Assembly (NCBI GenBank): GCA_016709445.1
Contig: JADJMV010000016.1
Location: forward strand, 45,907-109,906
Direction of reading: 5' to 3'
DNA length: 64,000 bases
Source of the DNA: Phycisphaerales bacterium
GTDB taxonomy: Bacteria; Planctomycetota; Phycisphaerae; Phycisphaerales; UBA1924
Made by a program: the position numbers and the translations under genes. Positions 17,533 to 27,605 of the stretch are shown piece after piece. Position 1 is the first letter of the stretch, and each line of letters starts with the position of its first letter. The notes beneath the pieces are model-generated. The model was not told the DNA's origin. It saw nothing but the letters and a program-made list of their open reading frames with translations, and did no database searches.

Positions 17533-20500
17533 ATGTCACCCGACGAACTGCGCAAGCTTGAAGGGATCTTCTCGGCCGCGATGGAGCTGCCGGCGGCGGC
17601 GCGGGACGGCTTCATCGAGGAGCAGTGCGCGGGCAATGCGGAGCTGCGCGCGGAGGTGGCGAGCCTGCTCGCACACGCATCGGGCTCGATCGGGATGCTG
17701 GATGTGCCGCCCGTGGCCGCCCCGATCGGCGCGACCTTCAACAACGAGCCGGTCCGGTTCGAGGCCACGCTGCCCTCGGACAAGCGGATCGGGGCGTACC
17801 TGGTGCTGAGGTTTCTCGGGGCGGGGGGGATGGGGGTGGTCTATCTCGCCGAGCAGGACCGGCCGCGCCGGACGGTCGCGCTCAAGCTCATCCGGGGGGC
17901 GATGGCGTCGCCCTCGCTGCTCCGGCGGTTCGAGCACGAGGCGGAGATCCTGGGGCGGATGCACCACGCGGGGATCGCGCAGATCTTTGAGGCCGGCGTC
18001 GCCGAGACGGACCGGGGACCGCAGCCGTTCCTCGCGATGGAATTGGTCGAGGGCCCGCCGATCAACGACTTTGCCGACACGCGGCGGCTGGGGACCCGCG
18101 AGCGGCTTGAGTTGATCGCCCGGGTGTGCGACGCGGTGCACCATGCGCACCAGCGGGGCGTGATCCACCGCGACCTCAAGCCCTCCAACATCCTCGTGGA
18201 TGCGCACTCCCAGCCGAAGATCCTCGACTTCGGGGTGGCCCGGGCGATCGACGCGGACCTGCAGGTGACCACGATGCGGACCAACGTCGGGCAGCTCATC
18301 GGCACGCTGCCCTACATGAGCCCCGAGCAGATCGCGGCCGATCCGTCCGAGATCGACAACCGGTCCGATGTGTACGCGTTGGGCGTGCTCACGTTCGAGC
18401 TGCTCGCCGGCAGGCTCCCCTACGACCTGCGGAGCCGCTCGATACCCGAGGCGGCCCGGATCATCCGCGACGAATCGCCGACGCGCCTGAGCACCATCGA
18501 CCGCACCCTCCGGGGCGACATCGAGACGATCGTGCTCAAGGCGATGGCCAAGGAGAAGGAGCGTCGGTATCAGTCGGCCGCGGACCTCGCGGCCGACATC
18601 CGGCGCTATCTCGCGGGCGAGCCGATCGCTGCCCGCGAGTCTTCCGCGTCGGAGCTGCTCCGGCGCAGCCTGCGCCGGTACCGCGGCGTGGTCGCGGCGG
18701 CGACGATCATCATCCTCTCGCTCGCGGCGGTCGCGACCTACGCCTCAATCCAATCCACGCGCAACCGTGCCCTCGCGCTCAGCGAGCAGGCGGCGAGGCA
18801 GGAGGAGTCTCTCGCGCGCAAGCAGGCCGAGGAGCAGCGCCGGCTCGCGACCGAACTCAATGCGCAGCTCCGCGACCAGCTCCGCGCGGGGCTGATCGAG
18901 CGGGGACGCGCCGAGGGCGTCGCCCAGAACGGGCCCGGCGCCGAGAGCGTCCTCTGGCCGGAATTCCTGAATGACCCGGGCTCGCGGCCCGCGTACTGGG
19001 CGCTGTGGGAATTGTCGGCCCGGTTCCCGTGCCTCTGGACGACGACGATCGAGGAAGGGGCAAACGTGGTGGCCGCCAGCCCGGATCAGCGCCTGCTGGC
19101 CGTGGGCACTCTCGACGGGGGCGTGCGTCTGCTTCTGGCGTCGACGGGCAGTCCGCTCGCGGGCAACGGCGTCCAGCCGCCCTCACGGTCGGCGACGGTC
19201 GTGGCGATCTGGTTTGTTGACCCCGACACCATCCTCTCGGTCCACACCGATGGCTACGCGCGACGGTGGCGGTTCCAGACCGGCGCGCTCACCAAGGTCT
19301 TCGAGGCGAGGGTGAGCCAGGCGCCGATATCGAGTGCGGCCTACGCACCCGACGGATCTCTCCTCGCGGCGACCGGGCCGGGCGGTGTGGTGTCGGTCTG
19401 CACGCTGCCGGGCATGGCGGTTTCGCAGACGCTCAAGCACGAGGGTGTGCCCATCGACGCGATCGCGTTCGCGCCCGGCTCGGACGCGCTGGTGGTCGGA
19501 GAGCGGACCGGCACGCTCTCGATCTGGCCCCTCGACACCGGGTTGGCCCCGCGGGTTCTGGGCACGCGCATCGAGCTGTACCGGTGGCTGGCGTTCTCGC
19601 CGGATGGCGGCACGGTGTTCTCGGCGATGCACACGGGCAGCCTCATTCAGTGGGACCTTTCCGGCGTGATCCCCCCGCGTGTGGGCGGGCTCGGCACGGA
19701 CGCGAGGTGCGTGGTGACCGACGCGGGGGGCCGGCGGGTCGCGGTGGCCCACAACCTCAATCTGTGCGTCGAAAGCGTCGATGGCGAGCAGTCCCGCATC
19801 GTCGGCTACCCGATCGATTCATTCAATAGCGCCGTGTGGCTCGGCGACCGCGTCGCGACGGCCGAGCCGGGCGGCACCGTGCGCCTGTGGGAGGCCCGGC
19901 CCTGGCCCGCCATGCAGGTGCTCGGGGAGCATCGGAGCTGGGTGTTCGGCATCGATTTCTCGCCGGCCGGCGACCGAATCGCGACGGCGAGCGGGGATGG
20001 CACCGTCGTGGTCTGGTCGTACCCGGGCGCCCAACGCCTCGCCACGGCCAACCTCCCGCCGAGGCAACGCTCGAGGGCGGCCATCTTCAATGCCGACGGC
20101 TCCCAGGTCGCCGCGGCGTGCAGCGATGGCCTCGTCCGCCTGATCGACTCGGTCACCGGCGCAGAGGTGAGCCGGCTGGGCCCCCTCGGCGCCGAGGTCT
20201 ACGGCATCGCGTTCAGCCCGGACTACAAACGCCTGGCGGCGGCTGCCGGCAACACCATCACGCTCTTCGACGTCGCCTCGGGCGCGATTCTGCATCAGGT
20301 CACGGGGCTCGCCACCGGCGCTCGCTCGGTGGCATTCTCACCGGACGGCGGGACGCTCTATAGCTCGGGCTCGCCCGACGGCGTCATTATCTGGAACGCC
20401 GAGACGCTCGAGCGGGTCGGCCTGCTCCGGACCTCGACGGAGCCCTGGTCGGTCGCGGTGAGCCCTGATGGGCAGATCGTCGCCAGCGGCACCACGGGCG

Positions 20501-20931
20501 CCACCGTCGAGTTCTTCGACCTCCGCACCGGCACCCGCATGACGGGCCTCGGACGACACCACCTCGTGGCGGCCGGCCTGGCGTTCTCTCGCGATGGCTC
20601 GCTCGTCGCCTCGGGCGGGGACGACGGAACCGTCAAGGTCTGGGACCCCACGAGCGCCCGCCTCCTGGTCAGCCTGGAATCAGAGGCCGGGCCGGTCCCG
20701 GTGCTCGCGTTCAGCCCGGACGGGCACAGGCTGGCTGCCGGCAGTGCCGCGGGGCTGGCGGAACTCTGGGACCTCACCCACCACGACCGCCACATCGCGG
20801 CCAACCTGGAGTCGGCGATCGGGCGTTTCTCGGACGCGAATACGCCGCCGGAGAACCTCGCACGTCTGCGGCGGTGGGCGGCGTCGGTGCTCGACGGGGC
20901 GGCGCACGCTCCGGCATCCGATGTGCCCTAG
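17533..20931 (+). CDS. membrane Ser/Thr protein kinase with WD40 repeats
   Basis: An 1132-residue Hanks-type kinase. A planctomycete N-terminal region (residues 1-60, ending AEVASLLAH) precedes the kinase domain at about 87-360: GAGGMGVVYLA, VALKLIRG, HRDLKPSN from His212, DFGVAR, SPEQ. A membrane helix lies at about 385-407 (TIIILSLAAVATY), followed by a short coiled coil rich in Glu, Ala and Gln. Residues about 500-1110 form two stretches of WD40 repeats (for example VAFSPDGGTLYSSG and LAFSRDGSLVASGGDDGTVK), a propeller for ligand or protein sensing. ATG 17533 gives this standard N-terminus. It is co-transcribed with the ECF gene in front. A hairpin follows the stop. Confidence 0.9.
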   Translation: MSPDELRKLEGIFSAAMELPAAARDGFIEEQCAGNAELRAEVASLLAHASGSIGMLDVPPVAAPIGATFNNEPVRFEATLPSDKRIGAYLVLRFLGAGGMGVVYLAEQDRPRRTVALKLIRGAMASPSLLRRFEHEAEILGRMHHAGIAQIFEAGVAETDRGPQPFLAMELVEGPPINDFADTRRLGTRERLELIARVCDAVHHAHQRGVIHRDLKPSNILVDAHSQPKILDFGVARAIDADLQVTTMRTNVGQLIGTLPYMSPEQIAADPSEIDNRSDVYALGVLTFELLAGRLPYDLRSRSIPEAARIIRDESPTRLSTIDRTLRGDIETIVLKAMAKEKERRYQSAADLAADIRRYLAGEPIAARESSASELLRRSLRRYRGVVAAATIIILSLAAVATYASIQSTRNRALALSEQAARQEESLARKQAEEQRRLATELNAQLRDQLRAGLIERGRAEGVAQNGPGAESVLWPEFLNDPGSRPAYWALWELSARFPCLWTTTIEEGANVVAASPDQRLLAVGTLDGGVRLLLASTGSPLAGNGVQPPSRSATVVAIWFVDPDTILSVHTDGYARRWRFQTGALTKVFEARVSQAPISSAAYAPDGSLLAATGPGGVVSVCTLPGMAVSQTLKHEGVPIDAIAFAPGSDALVVGERTGTLSIWPLDTGLAPRVLGTRIELYRWLAFSPDGGTVFSAMHTGSLIQWDLSGVIPPRVGGLGTDARCVVTDAGGRRVAVAHNLNLCVESVDGEQSRIVGYPIDSFNSAVWLGDRVATAEPGGTVRLWEARPWPAMQVLGEHRSWVFGIDFSPAGDRIATASGDGTVVVWSYPGAQRLATANLPPRQRSRAAIFNADGSQVAAACSDGLVRLIDSVTGAEVSRLGPLGAEVYGIAFSPDYKRLAAAAGNTITLFDVASGAILHQVTGLATGARSVAFSPDGGTLYSSGSPDGVIIWNAETLERVGLLRTSTEPWSVAVSPDGQIVASGTTGATVEFFDLRTGTRMTGLGRHHLVAAGLAFSRDGSLVASGGDDGTVKVWDPTSARLLVSLESEAGPVPVLAFSPDGHRLAAGSAAGLAELWDLTHHDRHIAANLESAIGRFSDANTPPENLARLRRWAASVLDGAAHAPASDVP

Positions 20932-20965
20932 AAAGAAGACCGCCCGCCGAGAAATCCGGCGGGCG
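20931..20965 (-). terminator. hairpin terminator downstream of tRNA-Gln
   Basis: A perfect 9-bp stem (CGCCCGCCG at 20941-20949 with CGGCGGGCG at 20957-20965) sits between the kinase stop and the tRNA-Gln gene. Read on the minus strand it is followed by TCTTCTTTCT, so it suits termination of the tRNA transcript; it may also help end the kinase mRNA from the other side. Confidence 0.6.
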
Positions 20966-20982
20966 TCCGCTCACTGCAAAAA

Positions 20983-21053
20983 CTGGGGATACAGGATTCG
21001 AACCTGTACTAACTGAGCCAGAGTCAGTCGTGCTGCCGTTACACCAATCCCCA
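20983..21053 (-). tRNA. tRNA-Gln (anticodon CUG)
   Basis: Read on the minus strand the sequence folds as a complete cloverleaf. The acceptor stem TGGGGAT pairs with ATCCCCA, the anticodon stem ACTGA/TCAGT carries the loop CTCTGGC, and the T arm is ACAGG-TTCGAAT-CCTGT. The discriminator is G, as GlnRS requires, and U1-A72 is typical of bacterial tRNA-Gln. The 3' CCA is not encoded. The anticodon CTG reads CAG, a frequent codon in this GC-rich genome. Confidence 0.95.
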
Positions 21054-21119
21054 AACGTTCGCCGGAATGCTAACGCCGGCCCCGGCCGAGGCAAGCCTCG
21101 TCTGGAGATTGCCGACCCA

Positions 21120-21401
21120 TCAGGCCCGCTGCAGATTGCCGTTGCCGGGCAGCTCCCGGATCGGCCGGGCCCGGCCGTACCTGGAGACCGGGCGGGCATC
21201 GGGCTCGGGCTGCTCCTCGGCCACTTTCTGCGCGGCGGGGGCCTCGGCGGGGCGATGATCGCCATTTGTTTGGGCTATTTCAGAGGGCGGGGGTTCGTCG
21301 TCCGGGCCGTGGAGTCGGCGGTGCCGCGCATCGTCGATCGAGCGGTCCATCTTCCCCAGGAGCGACTTCACCCGATCGAATGCGTTGTCCGGCGACTGCA
21401 T
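21120..21401 (-). CDS. small hypothetical protein
   Basis: A 93-residue protein of unknown function. The N-terminal 30 residues look like an amphipathic helix (DNAFDRVKSLLGKMDRSIDD), then the chain becomes polar and Pro/Glu-rich, probably disordered. There is no signal peptide or membrane segment. ATG 21401 is supported by a strong GGGAGG eight bases upstream, better than any other candidate in this stretch. It lies between tRNA-Gln and the ABC ATPase gene, on the tRNA strand. I cannot assign it to a family. Confidence 0.55.
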   Translation of the reverse strand: MQSPDNAFDRVKSLLGKMDRSIDDARHRRLHGPDDEPPPSEIAQTNGDHRPAEAPAAQKVAEEQPEPDARPVSRYGRARPIRELPGNGNLQRA

Positions 21402-21569
21402 GACAAACCTCCCTGTCGTCGCTCGGGTATCGACCGATACCCCCTGCGACTTGCCGCCTGTCAACCCGAGAACACCAGGGGGACCACAAGCAGTGCCGAT
21501 CGTGCGGGTTGGCGAGACTGCTCCGACCTACTACGCTGACCCCGACGCCCCACCAAGTCGGGAGAGCCC

Positions 21570-22697
<1,128 letters not shown>

Positions 22698-22701
22698 GCC
22701 C

Positions 22702-23334
22702 ATGAAGAAGCGGCACAAAGACGCCCCGGCACCCCACCCCTCGCTGGATGTGGCCTCGCTCGCGCAGGCCAGGGAACTCTTCTGGCAGAACGTGATGCGG
22801 GAGATGCTCACCTCGCTCTCGATGCAGCGGGCCCGCCTCGTCTCCCAGCTCGAGGCCGGGCAAGCCGAACGTGCATCGACCGAGGGCGCCGAGGCGCCGA
22901 TCCCGCAGGGGCTGGAGAGCTTTGACGGTCGGATGGCGATCGTCACCAACCAGGGCGAACGCATCCCGATCGCGGACGTCACGCCGCTCTTCGCCTGCTC
23001 GATCGGTGGCACGATGCGCGAGCGGGCACTCTCCGAAGACGTGCAGTGCACCATCTTCCAGGTCCGCACGCCCTCGGGCGAGGTCTACACATTCCCGGTG
23101 CATGAGATCCGCGGCTTCCACGCGTTGACCGAAGAGGCCATGCAGTCCCTCCAGCGCGAGGCATCGGAGGCTTCGGGCGACGCCGCGCTCACCGGCACGC
23201 CCTTCGGGTTTGCCGCCTTCACGTCACTAGCCCGCGAACTCGAAGACGCCCCCTCCGACGGGGGGGAGCAGGAGGACTCGGCGCCGGTCGACCCCCCGCC
23301 GCCCCCATCCCCAGGGGGGCCGGGCCACCGGTAA
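22702..23334 (+). CDS. hypothetical protein co-transcribed with the ABC ATPase
   Basis: A 210-residue soluble protein that I do not recognise. The N-terminal half is helical and charged (SLAQARELFWQNVMREMLTS). The middle (about 75-140) is a beta-rich segment whose wording (MAIVTNQGERIPIADVTPLF, then VRTPSGEVYTFPVHEIRGFH) suggests a small barrel that could bind a partner. The last 35 residues are acidic and Pro-rich, likely disordered. It begins four bases after the MalK-like ATPase, so the two are translationally linked. No signal peptide or membrane segment. Confidence 0.75.
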   Translation: MKKRHKDAPAPHPSLDVASLAQARELFWQNVMREMLTSLSMQRARLVSQLEAGQAERASTEGAEAPIPQGLESFDGRMAIVTNQGERIPIADVTPLFACSIGGTMRERALSEDVQCTIFQVRTPSGEVYTFPVHEIRGFHALTEEAMQSLQREASEASGDAALTGTPFGFAAFTSLARELEDAPSDGGEQEDSAPVDPPPPPSPGGPGHR

Positions 23335-23432
23335 GCGCGGCGCTGCGGCCGGATTGTGCTTGGAGCCGGCCCCGCCGCGCCCTTATCCTGCGGGGACTGG
23401 TCGCCCGCAACAAGGGCAGGAGGAGACGGGCC

Positions 23433-24380
23433 ATGACGGAGAGGTACTTTGTAGCTGCGCTGCTCGCACTCTCGGCCGGCGTGGCGTGCGCCGCGCCGCC
23501 GCAGTATCAGAACCTGGTCGCGGCGGACGCGCCGATCCTCTGGTACCAGTGCAACGAGGCATCCGGCCCGGTGCTCAACCATGGGTCGCTCGGGTCGGCT
23601 TTCGACGCCAACGCGCTGAACGGCGTGACACGGGCGGTGGCCACATTCTCCGGCGATACGGGCGTCGGATTCGATGCCAATCTTTTGCAGTACCTCGAAT
23701 CGATCGCGCCCGCGCCGGCCGGCATGACCGGCAACCCCTCGTTCACGGCCGAGGCCGTGGCCTACATCACCGGCGGCCCCAATCTCTTCTGGTCGCCCTT
23801 CCTGCACTGGGGCGCGGCCTCGACGGGAAAGAGTGCGTATTTCAGCCTGTGGTACCAGACGAGCAACCGCGCGTTTGCGGGCTTCTATAACGGCGGGCTC
23901 CGCACCGTCTGCCAGATCCCCAACGGAAACTGGGCGCACGTTGTATGGGTCCGGGACTCGGGCTCGGGCTCCAACAACGAGTACACCGGGAGCACCCTCT
24001 ACGTCAACGGGATCCCGGTCGCGCTCGAGCGCGACACCAATCTCCCCGGGTGCGGGATTCCCCAGGTGACCGCCACCACATTCCGCGTGGGCGCCGCGAC
24101 CGATTTCAACCGGCACTTCTCTGGAGTCGTCGATGAGATCGCGCTCTACGACCGGCTGCTGACCCCCGAGGAAATCCACCAGCACTTCGCCGCGCTGCTC
24201 TTTCCCAAACAACTCTGCGGCGCGGACTTCAACCACGACTGCGCCGTCAACACCATCGATGTGCTCTCATTCCTCAACGCCTGGACCGCCCGGGAGCCCT
24301 ACGCCGACATCAACGGCGACGGGAACGTCAACACGCTCGACGTGCTGGCCTTCCTCAACCTCTGGGCCACCGGCTGCTGA
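23433..24380 (+). CDS. secreted LamG-like (concanavalin A fold) protein with GC-type dockerin tail
   Basis: A 315-residue exported protein. The signal peptide ends GVACA (about residue 21). Residues about 30-250 look like a LamG/laminin-G-like jelly roll: ILWYQCNEASG near the start, WAHVVWVRD in the middle and GVVDEIALYDRLLTPEEI at the end are the usual landmarks. Such domains bind glycans or other surface ligands. The tail has two calcium loops (CGADFNHDC with a Cys in place of Gly, then ADINGDG) and ends ATGC. ATG 23433 follows GGAG. It stands alone, with about 100 bases on the left and 150 on the right. Confidence 0.86.
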   Translation: MTERYFVAALLALSAGVACAAPPQYQNLVAADAPILWYQCNEASGPVLNHGSLGSAFDANALNGVTRAVATFSGDTGVGFDANLLQYLESIAPAPAGMTGNPSFTAEAVAYITGGPNLFWSPFLHWGAASTGKSAYFSLWYQTSNRAFAGFYNGGLRTVCQIPNGNWAHVVWVRDSGSGSNNEYTGSTLYVNGIPVALERDTNLPGCGIPQVTATTFRVGAATDFNRHFSGVVDEIALYDRLLTPEEIHQHFAALLFPKQLCGADFNHDCAVNTIDVLSFLNAWTAREPYADINGDGNVNTLDVLAFLNLWATGC

Positions 24381-24530
24381 CCGCATTCCGGAGGCGGCCA
24401 ACCACAATCCCGGTGCACATTCTGCGCGCCCTTCGAAACAACGCTTCGATGCCGATCGTTCTATTGTCGCGTGCCTAGCCTTGGGAGGCGGCCAGAGGAT
24501 CGGTCTTTGTTCAGGTTGTGCGGAGGTTGC

Positions 24531-25311
24531 ATGCGGACGCTCATCGCCATCCCGATCTTCAACGAGGAGCAGTACGTCTGTCGGGTGCTCCGGCGGGTGC
24601 TCGCACACGGCCACGACGTCCTCGTCATCGACGACGGTTCCACCGACTCGACCCCCGAGCGGTTGGCCAAAATGCCCGTCAAGGTCATCCGGCACCCCAC
24701 CAACCTGGGCTACGGGCGCTCCCTCAAGGACGCGTTCGAAGCCGCGGCCTCCGGTGCCTACGACTGGGTCGTGACGATGGACTGCGACGAGCAACACGAG
24801 CCCGACGCGATCCCATACTTCCTGGACGCCGCCGGCGAGGGCTCCCACGACATCATCAGCGGCTCGCGCTATCTCGCTCCCGTCCCGGCCGATGACGCCC
24901 CCCCCGCTGGAACGCCGGAGCATCAACACCCTGATCACCCGCGAAATCAACGACCGGCTCGGCGATCGCTTCGTCGAGGTCGGAGGCGAGCGGCTCACCG
25001 ATGCCTTCTGCGGGTTTAAGGCCCACCGCGTCGACTCGATGAAGCGGCTCCGGCTGACGGAGACCGGATACGCGTTTCCGATGCAGTTCTGGGTCCAGGC
25101 CGCCGCCGCGGGACTCCGCATCCGAGAGATCCCGGTCCGGCTCATTTACAACGACCCCAACCGCAGCTTCGGCGGCGAACTTGACGATGCGGTGATCCGC
25201 CTCGCCCACTACCGCCACGCCTTCCATTGCGAACTCCGGCACTGCGCCTCGCGGCTGCCCGAGTCGGCGTGGTCGGACGTGACCTGCGGCTGTACCGCGC
25301 CCGGCGCGTAG
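24531..25311 (+). pseudogene. family 2 glycosyltransferase, frame broken at a C8 tract
   Basis: A GT-A fold glycosyltransferase of the dolichyl-phosphate-mannose-synthase-like group. The start at ATG 24531 has GGAGG upstream. Residues 1-120 carry the nucleotide-sugar site (IPIFNEE, VIDDGSTDSTPERLAK and the DxD-like MDCDEQHEPD). The second half (DRLGDRFVEVGGERLTDAFC, then EIPVRLIYNDPNRSF) continues in another frame. The switch falls in eight consecutive C at about 24898-24905; seven C would give one uninterrupted 259-residue protein. It is therefore either a base-call error, a slippage-prone tract or a true null allele. No membrane helices are seen, so this would be a cytoplasmic transferase, probably for envelope glycans or lipids. 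Confidence 0.8.
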
Positions 25312-25322
25312 GCTCCTCCACC

Positions 25323-26699
25323 ATGCCCCAGGCGGAAACCGCCAGCGACATCGCCCTGACTCTCGTGCCCGAAGGCTCCGGTTGGGCCGCGGCTTTGGCC
25401 CGAGCCCGCGCTCGGATTGGCGGGGCTGCCGACCCGGTGGGGCCCGCGACTCGGCGAGCCCTCCGCCTGCCCACCGACCGGGCGATCGTCATGGCGGGCC
25501 ACCAGCCCGGGTTCTGGCACATGGGGATCCTGGCCAAATGGATGGCGCTCGAGACGCTCGCCGCGCAGACAGGCGCCGCCCAGGCTTGGGTCGTCGTGGA
25601 CCAGTCGCCGGGTGCCGGCGCCGATTTCGACTATCCCGCGTCCACCGACGGCGTGCTCCGCCGCGCGACACTCCGGCTCGGCAGCGCCGAAGCCCCGCCG
25701 GCGGCTCAGCCCGCTGCTCAACCCACGCCGCCGACGGACGCTGCCGGTGCGGGGGTCGCCGGCGCCCTCACCCGGCTCTGCGGGTTGCTCGCCGGTCACG
25801 CCGATGAGCCGAGTCTCGCTCGGCAGTTGCATGCCGCCTGCTGCGAGGCTCTCGGCCCCGGTCCGGTCGAGCTGTTCGCCTCCGAGCTGGGCCAGACGGC
25901 CGCGTTCGGCTCGCTGGTGCGGGCGATGCGCGACGACCCGATCGCCTGCGTGCGCCTGTACAACGAGGCCGCGGCTGCGCACCCTGCTTCGGGCATCCGC
26001 GCGCTGGCGGCCGGATCCGGCGCCGTCGAGCTGCCGCTCTGGGAGAAGACCGCGACACCAGACAGGCCTGGTCCCTGGCGAACGGTGATGAGCGACCGGC
26101 TCGCGGATCTCCCCGATGGCCAGCTGGCGCCCCGCGCCTTGCCGATGACGGGCCTGCTGCGGCGTTGGGCCTGCGATCTCTTCATCCACGGCTCGGGCGG
26201 CGGCGCGACGGGGCAGGACTCGGGCTACGACCGCGTCACGGAGGCCTGGTTTGGCCGCTGGCTCGGCGTCGACGCCTCGGATCTCGCCCCCTCGGTCGTC
26301 GCGACGGCGACCATGCGTCTGGCCTTCGAGGGCTTCGACCCGCCCACCACCGACGAGATCGCGCAGGCGCGGGCGGAGGCGCACCGTGCCGAGCACGATC
26401 CTTCGCTGCTGGGTGACGCCGACCTGGGTGAGCGGAAGCGGAGCCTGGCCCAGCGGATGGCCTCGCTCCCCCGCGGAAGCGATGAGCGCGCCGAGGTCTT
26501 CCGCCAGATGCAGGCCCTGCGTGCCGGCTCGGCACAGGAGCATGCCGAGAGTCTGCGGGCGCTCCGAGAGCTTGCCGAGGCGCTGAGTGCCCGGGCGGGC
26601 GAGGCCGAGGTGGCCGCGGACCGCACCTGGTCGTTCCTGCTCCACGGCCCGGACGCGATCCAGCGCCTGCGCGACGCCGTCCGATCCGCCATGCGGTAG
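25323..26699 (+). CDS. BshC-like protein of uncertain function
   Basis: A 458-residue protein starting at ATG 25323, 11 bases after the glycosyltransferase stop. Two stretches recall BshC, the proposed last enzyme of bacillithiol synthesis: AGHQPGFWHMGILAKWMALE near residue 58 resembles its glutamine-rich GQQ-type loop, and RALPMTGLLRRWACDLFIHG followed by GGGATGQDSGYDRVTEAW matches the later conserved block in spacing. A C-terminal coiled coil (about 385-440) also fits. The similarity is by eye and weak, and no bshA or bshB gene is in the window, so a related but different planctomycete function is equally possible. It is cytoplasmic and has no signal peptide. The next gene begins six bases downstream. 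Confidence 0.6.
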   Translation: MPQAETASDIALTLVPEGSGWAAALARARARIGGAADPVGPATRRALRLPTDRAIVMAGHQPGFWHMGILAKWMALETLAAQTGAAQAWVVVDQSPGAGADFDYPASTDGVLRRATLRLGSAEAPPAAQPAAQPTPPTDAAGAGVAGALTRLCGLLAGHADEPSLARQLHAACCEALGPGPVELFASELGQTAAFGSLVRAMRDDPIACVRLYNEAAAAHPASGIRALAAGSGAVELPLWEKTATPDRPGPWRTVMSDRLADLPDGQLAPRALPMTGLLRRWACDLFIHGSGGGATGQDSGYDRVTEAWFGRWLGVDASDLAPSVVATATMRLAFEGFDPPTTDEIAQARAEAHRAEHDPSLLGDADLGERKRSLAQRMASLPRGSDERAEVFRQMQALRAGSAQEHAESLRALRELAEALSARAGEAEVAADRTWSFLLHGPDAIQRLRDAVRSAMR

Positions 26700-26705
26700 C
26701 CGATC

Positions 26706-27581
26706 ATGCCACGCCCGCTCGCCGCCATCTCCGTGCTTCTGATGCTCCTGTTGGGCGCCTGCTCGCGTGAGGCGCCGCCCGCACCCTCGCCCAGCGGCGG
26801 CCCGCGGATCGCCGTGCTCTCCCCCGCCCTCGCGGTGACGCTCTGCGACCTCGGGCTCCGCGACCGCATCGTCGGGCGGCACGGCTGGGACATGACGCTC
26901 GACCCGGCCATCCCGGTGTGCGGCGAGCAGAATGCCATCAACTACGAGGCGTTGGTCCGGGTCGCGCCCACGCACGTGCTGACCGAGTGGGGCGCTCGCG
27001 AGCTGCCGGGGCGGCTGCGCGATCTCGCTGAAGCCCACCACTGGACCACGCACGACTTCCGGCTGCTGACCCTCGCCGACATCGACAGCTCGATCACCAC
27101 GCTCGAATCGCTCTTCCCCGACGCGGCTGCCTCGCCCCGCGCCGAGCGTCTCCACCGGCTCGCGACCGAGGACCCGCCTCCCCCGCGTTGGTCCGGGCGC
27201 GTGCTGCTGCTGATGGGTACATCGCCCATCGCGGCGCTGGGGCCGGGGTCGGCCCACCACGAGTTGCTGCTCCGCGTGGGCGGGCGACCGGCCCTCGAGA
27301 CCGGCTCGCCCTACATGACCCTGATCGCCGAGGACGTCCTCCGGCTTGCGCCGGACGCGATCATCCTGATCCAGTCCGGCGACGCCGGCACGCTGCGGCC
27401 GGAGAGTGACGCCGAAGTCGGCGCGCTCATGGGCGCCACCCTCGCACGCCTCGACATCCCCGCGGTACGGACCCGACGCCTCGCCGTGGTCCGCGATCCG
27501 CTCGCCCTCCTCCCCAGCACCGCCCTCGCGGAGATCGCCGACCGGCTGGAGGGCGCGATCGAGGGCTGGGCTTCCGAGTAG
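26706..27581 (+). CDS. BtuF-like periplasmic binding lipoprotein
   Basis: A 291-residue lipoprotein (signal MPRPLAAISVLLMLLLG with lipobox LGAC, Cys20) of the class III solute-binding fold used for vitamin B12, haem and siderophores. The two-lobed pattern is visible: RIAVLSPALAVTLCDLGL, INYEALVRVAPTHVLTE, then a long helix and DVLRLAPDAIILIQSG in the second lobe. No permease (BtuC) or ATPase (BtuD) is adjacent, so it is an orphan component. It follows the BshC-like gene by six bases and precedes argS by about 25. The ligand is not predictable from sequence. Confidence 0.82.
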   Translation: MPRPLAAISVLLMLLLGACSREAPPAPSPSGGPRIAVLSPALAVTLCDLGLRDRIVGRHGWDMTLDPAIPVCGEQNAINYEALVRVAPTHVLTEWGARELPGRLRDLAEAHHWTTHDFRLLTLADIDSSITTLESLFPDAAASPRAERLHRLATEDPPPPRWSGRVLLLMGTSPIAALGPGSAHHELLLRVGGRPALETGSPYMTLIAEDVLRLAPDAIILIQSGDAGTLRPESDAEVGALMGATLARLDIPAVRTRRLAVVRDPLALLPSTALAEIADRLEGAIEGWASE

Positions 27582-27605
27582 GCCGGGCTCCATATCATCC
27601 GCCCC

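Noticed and set aside
24893..24910. programmed ribosomal frameshift in the glycosyltransferase
   Set aside because: No stimulatory structure or slippery A/T heptamer is evident. A C8 tract is better explained by tract-length variation or base-call error.
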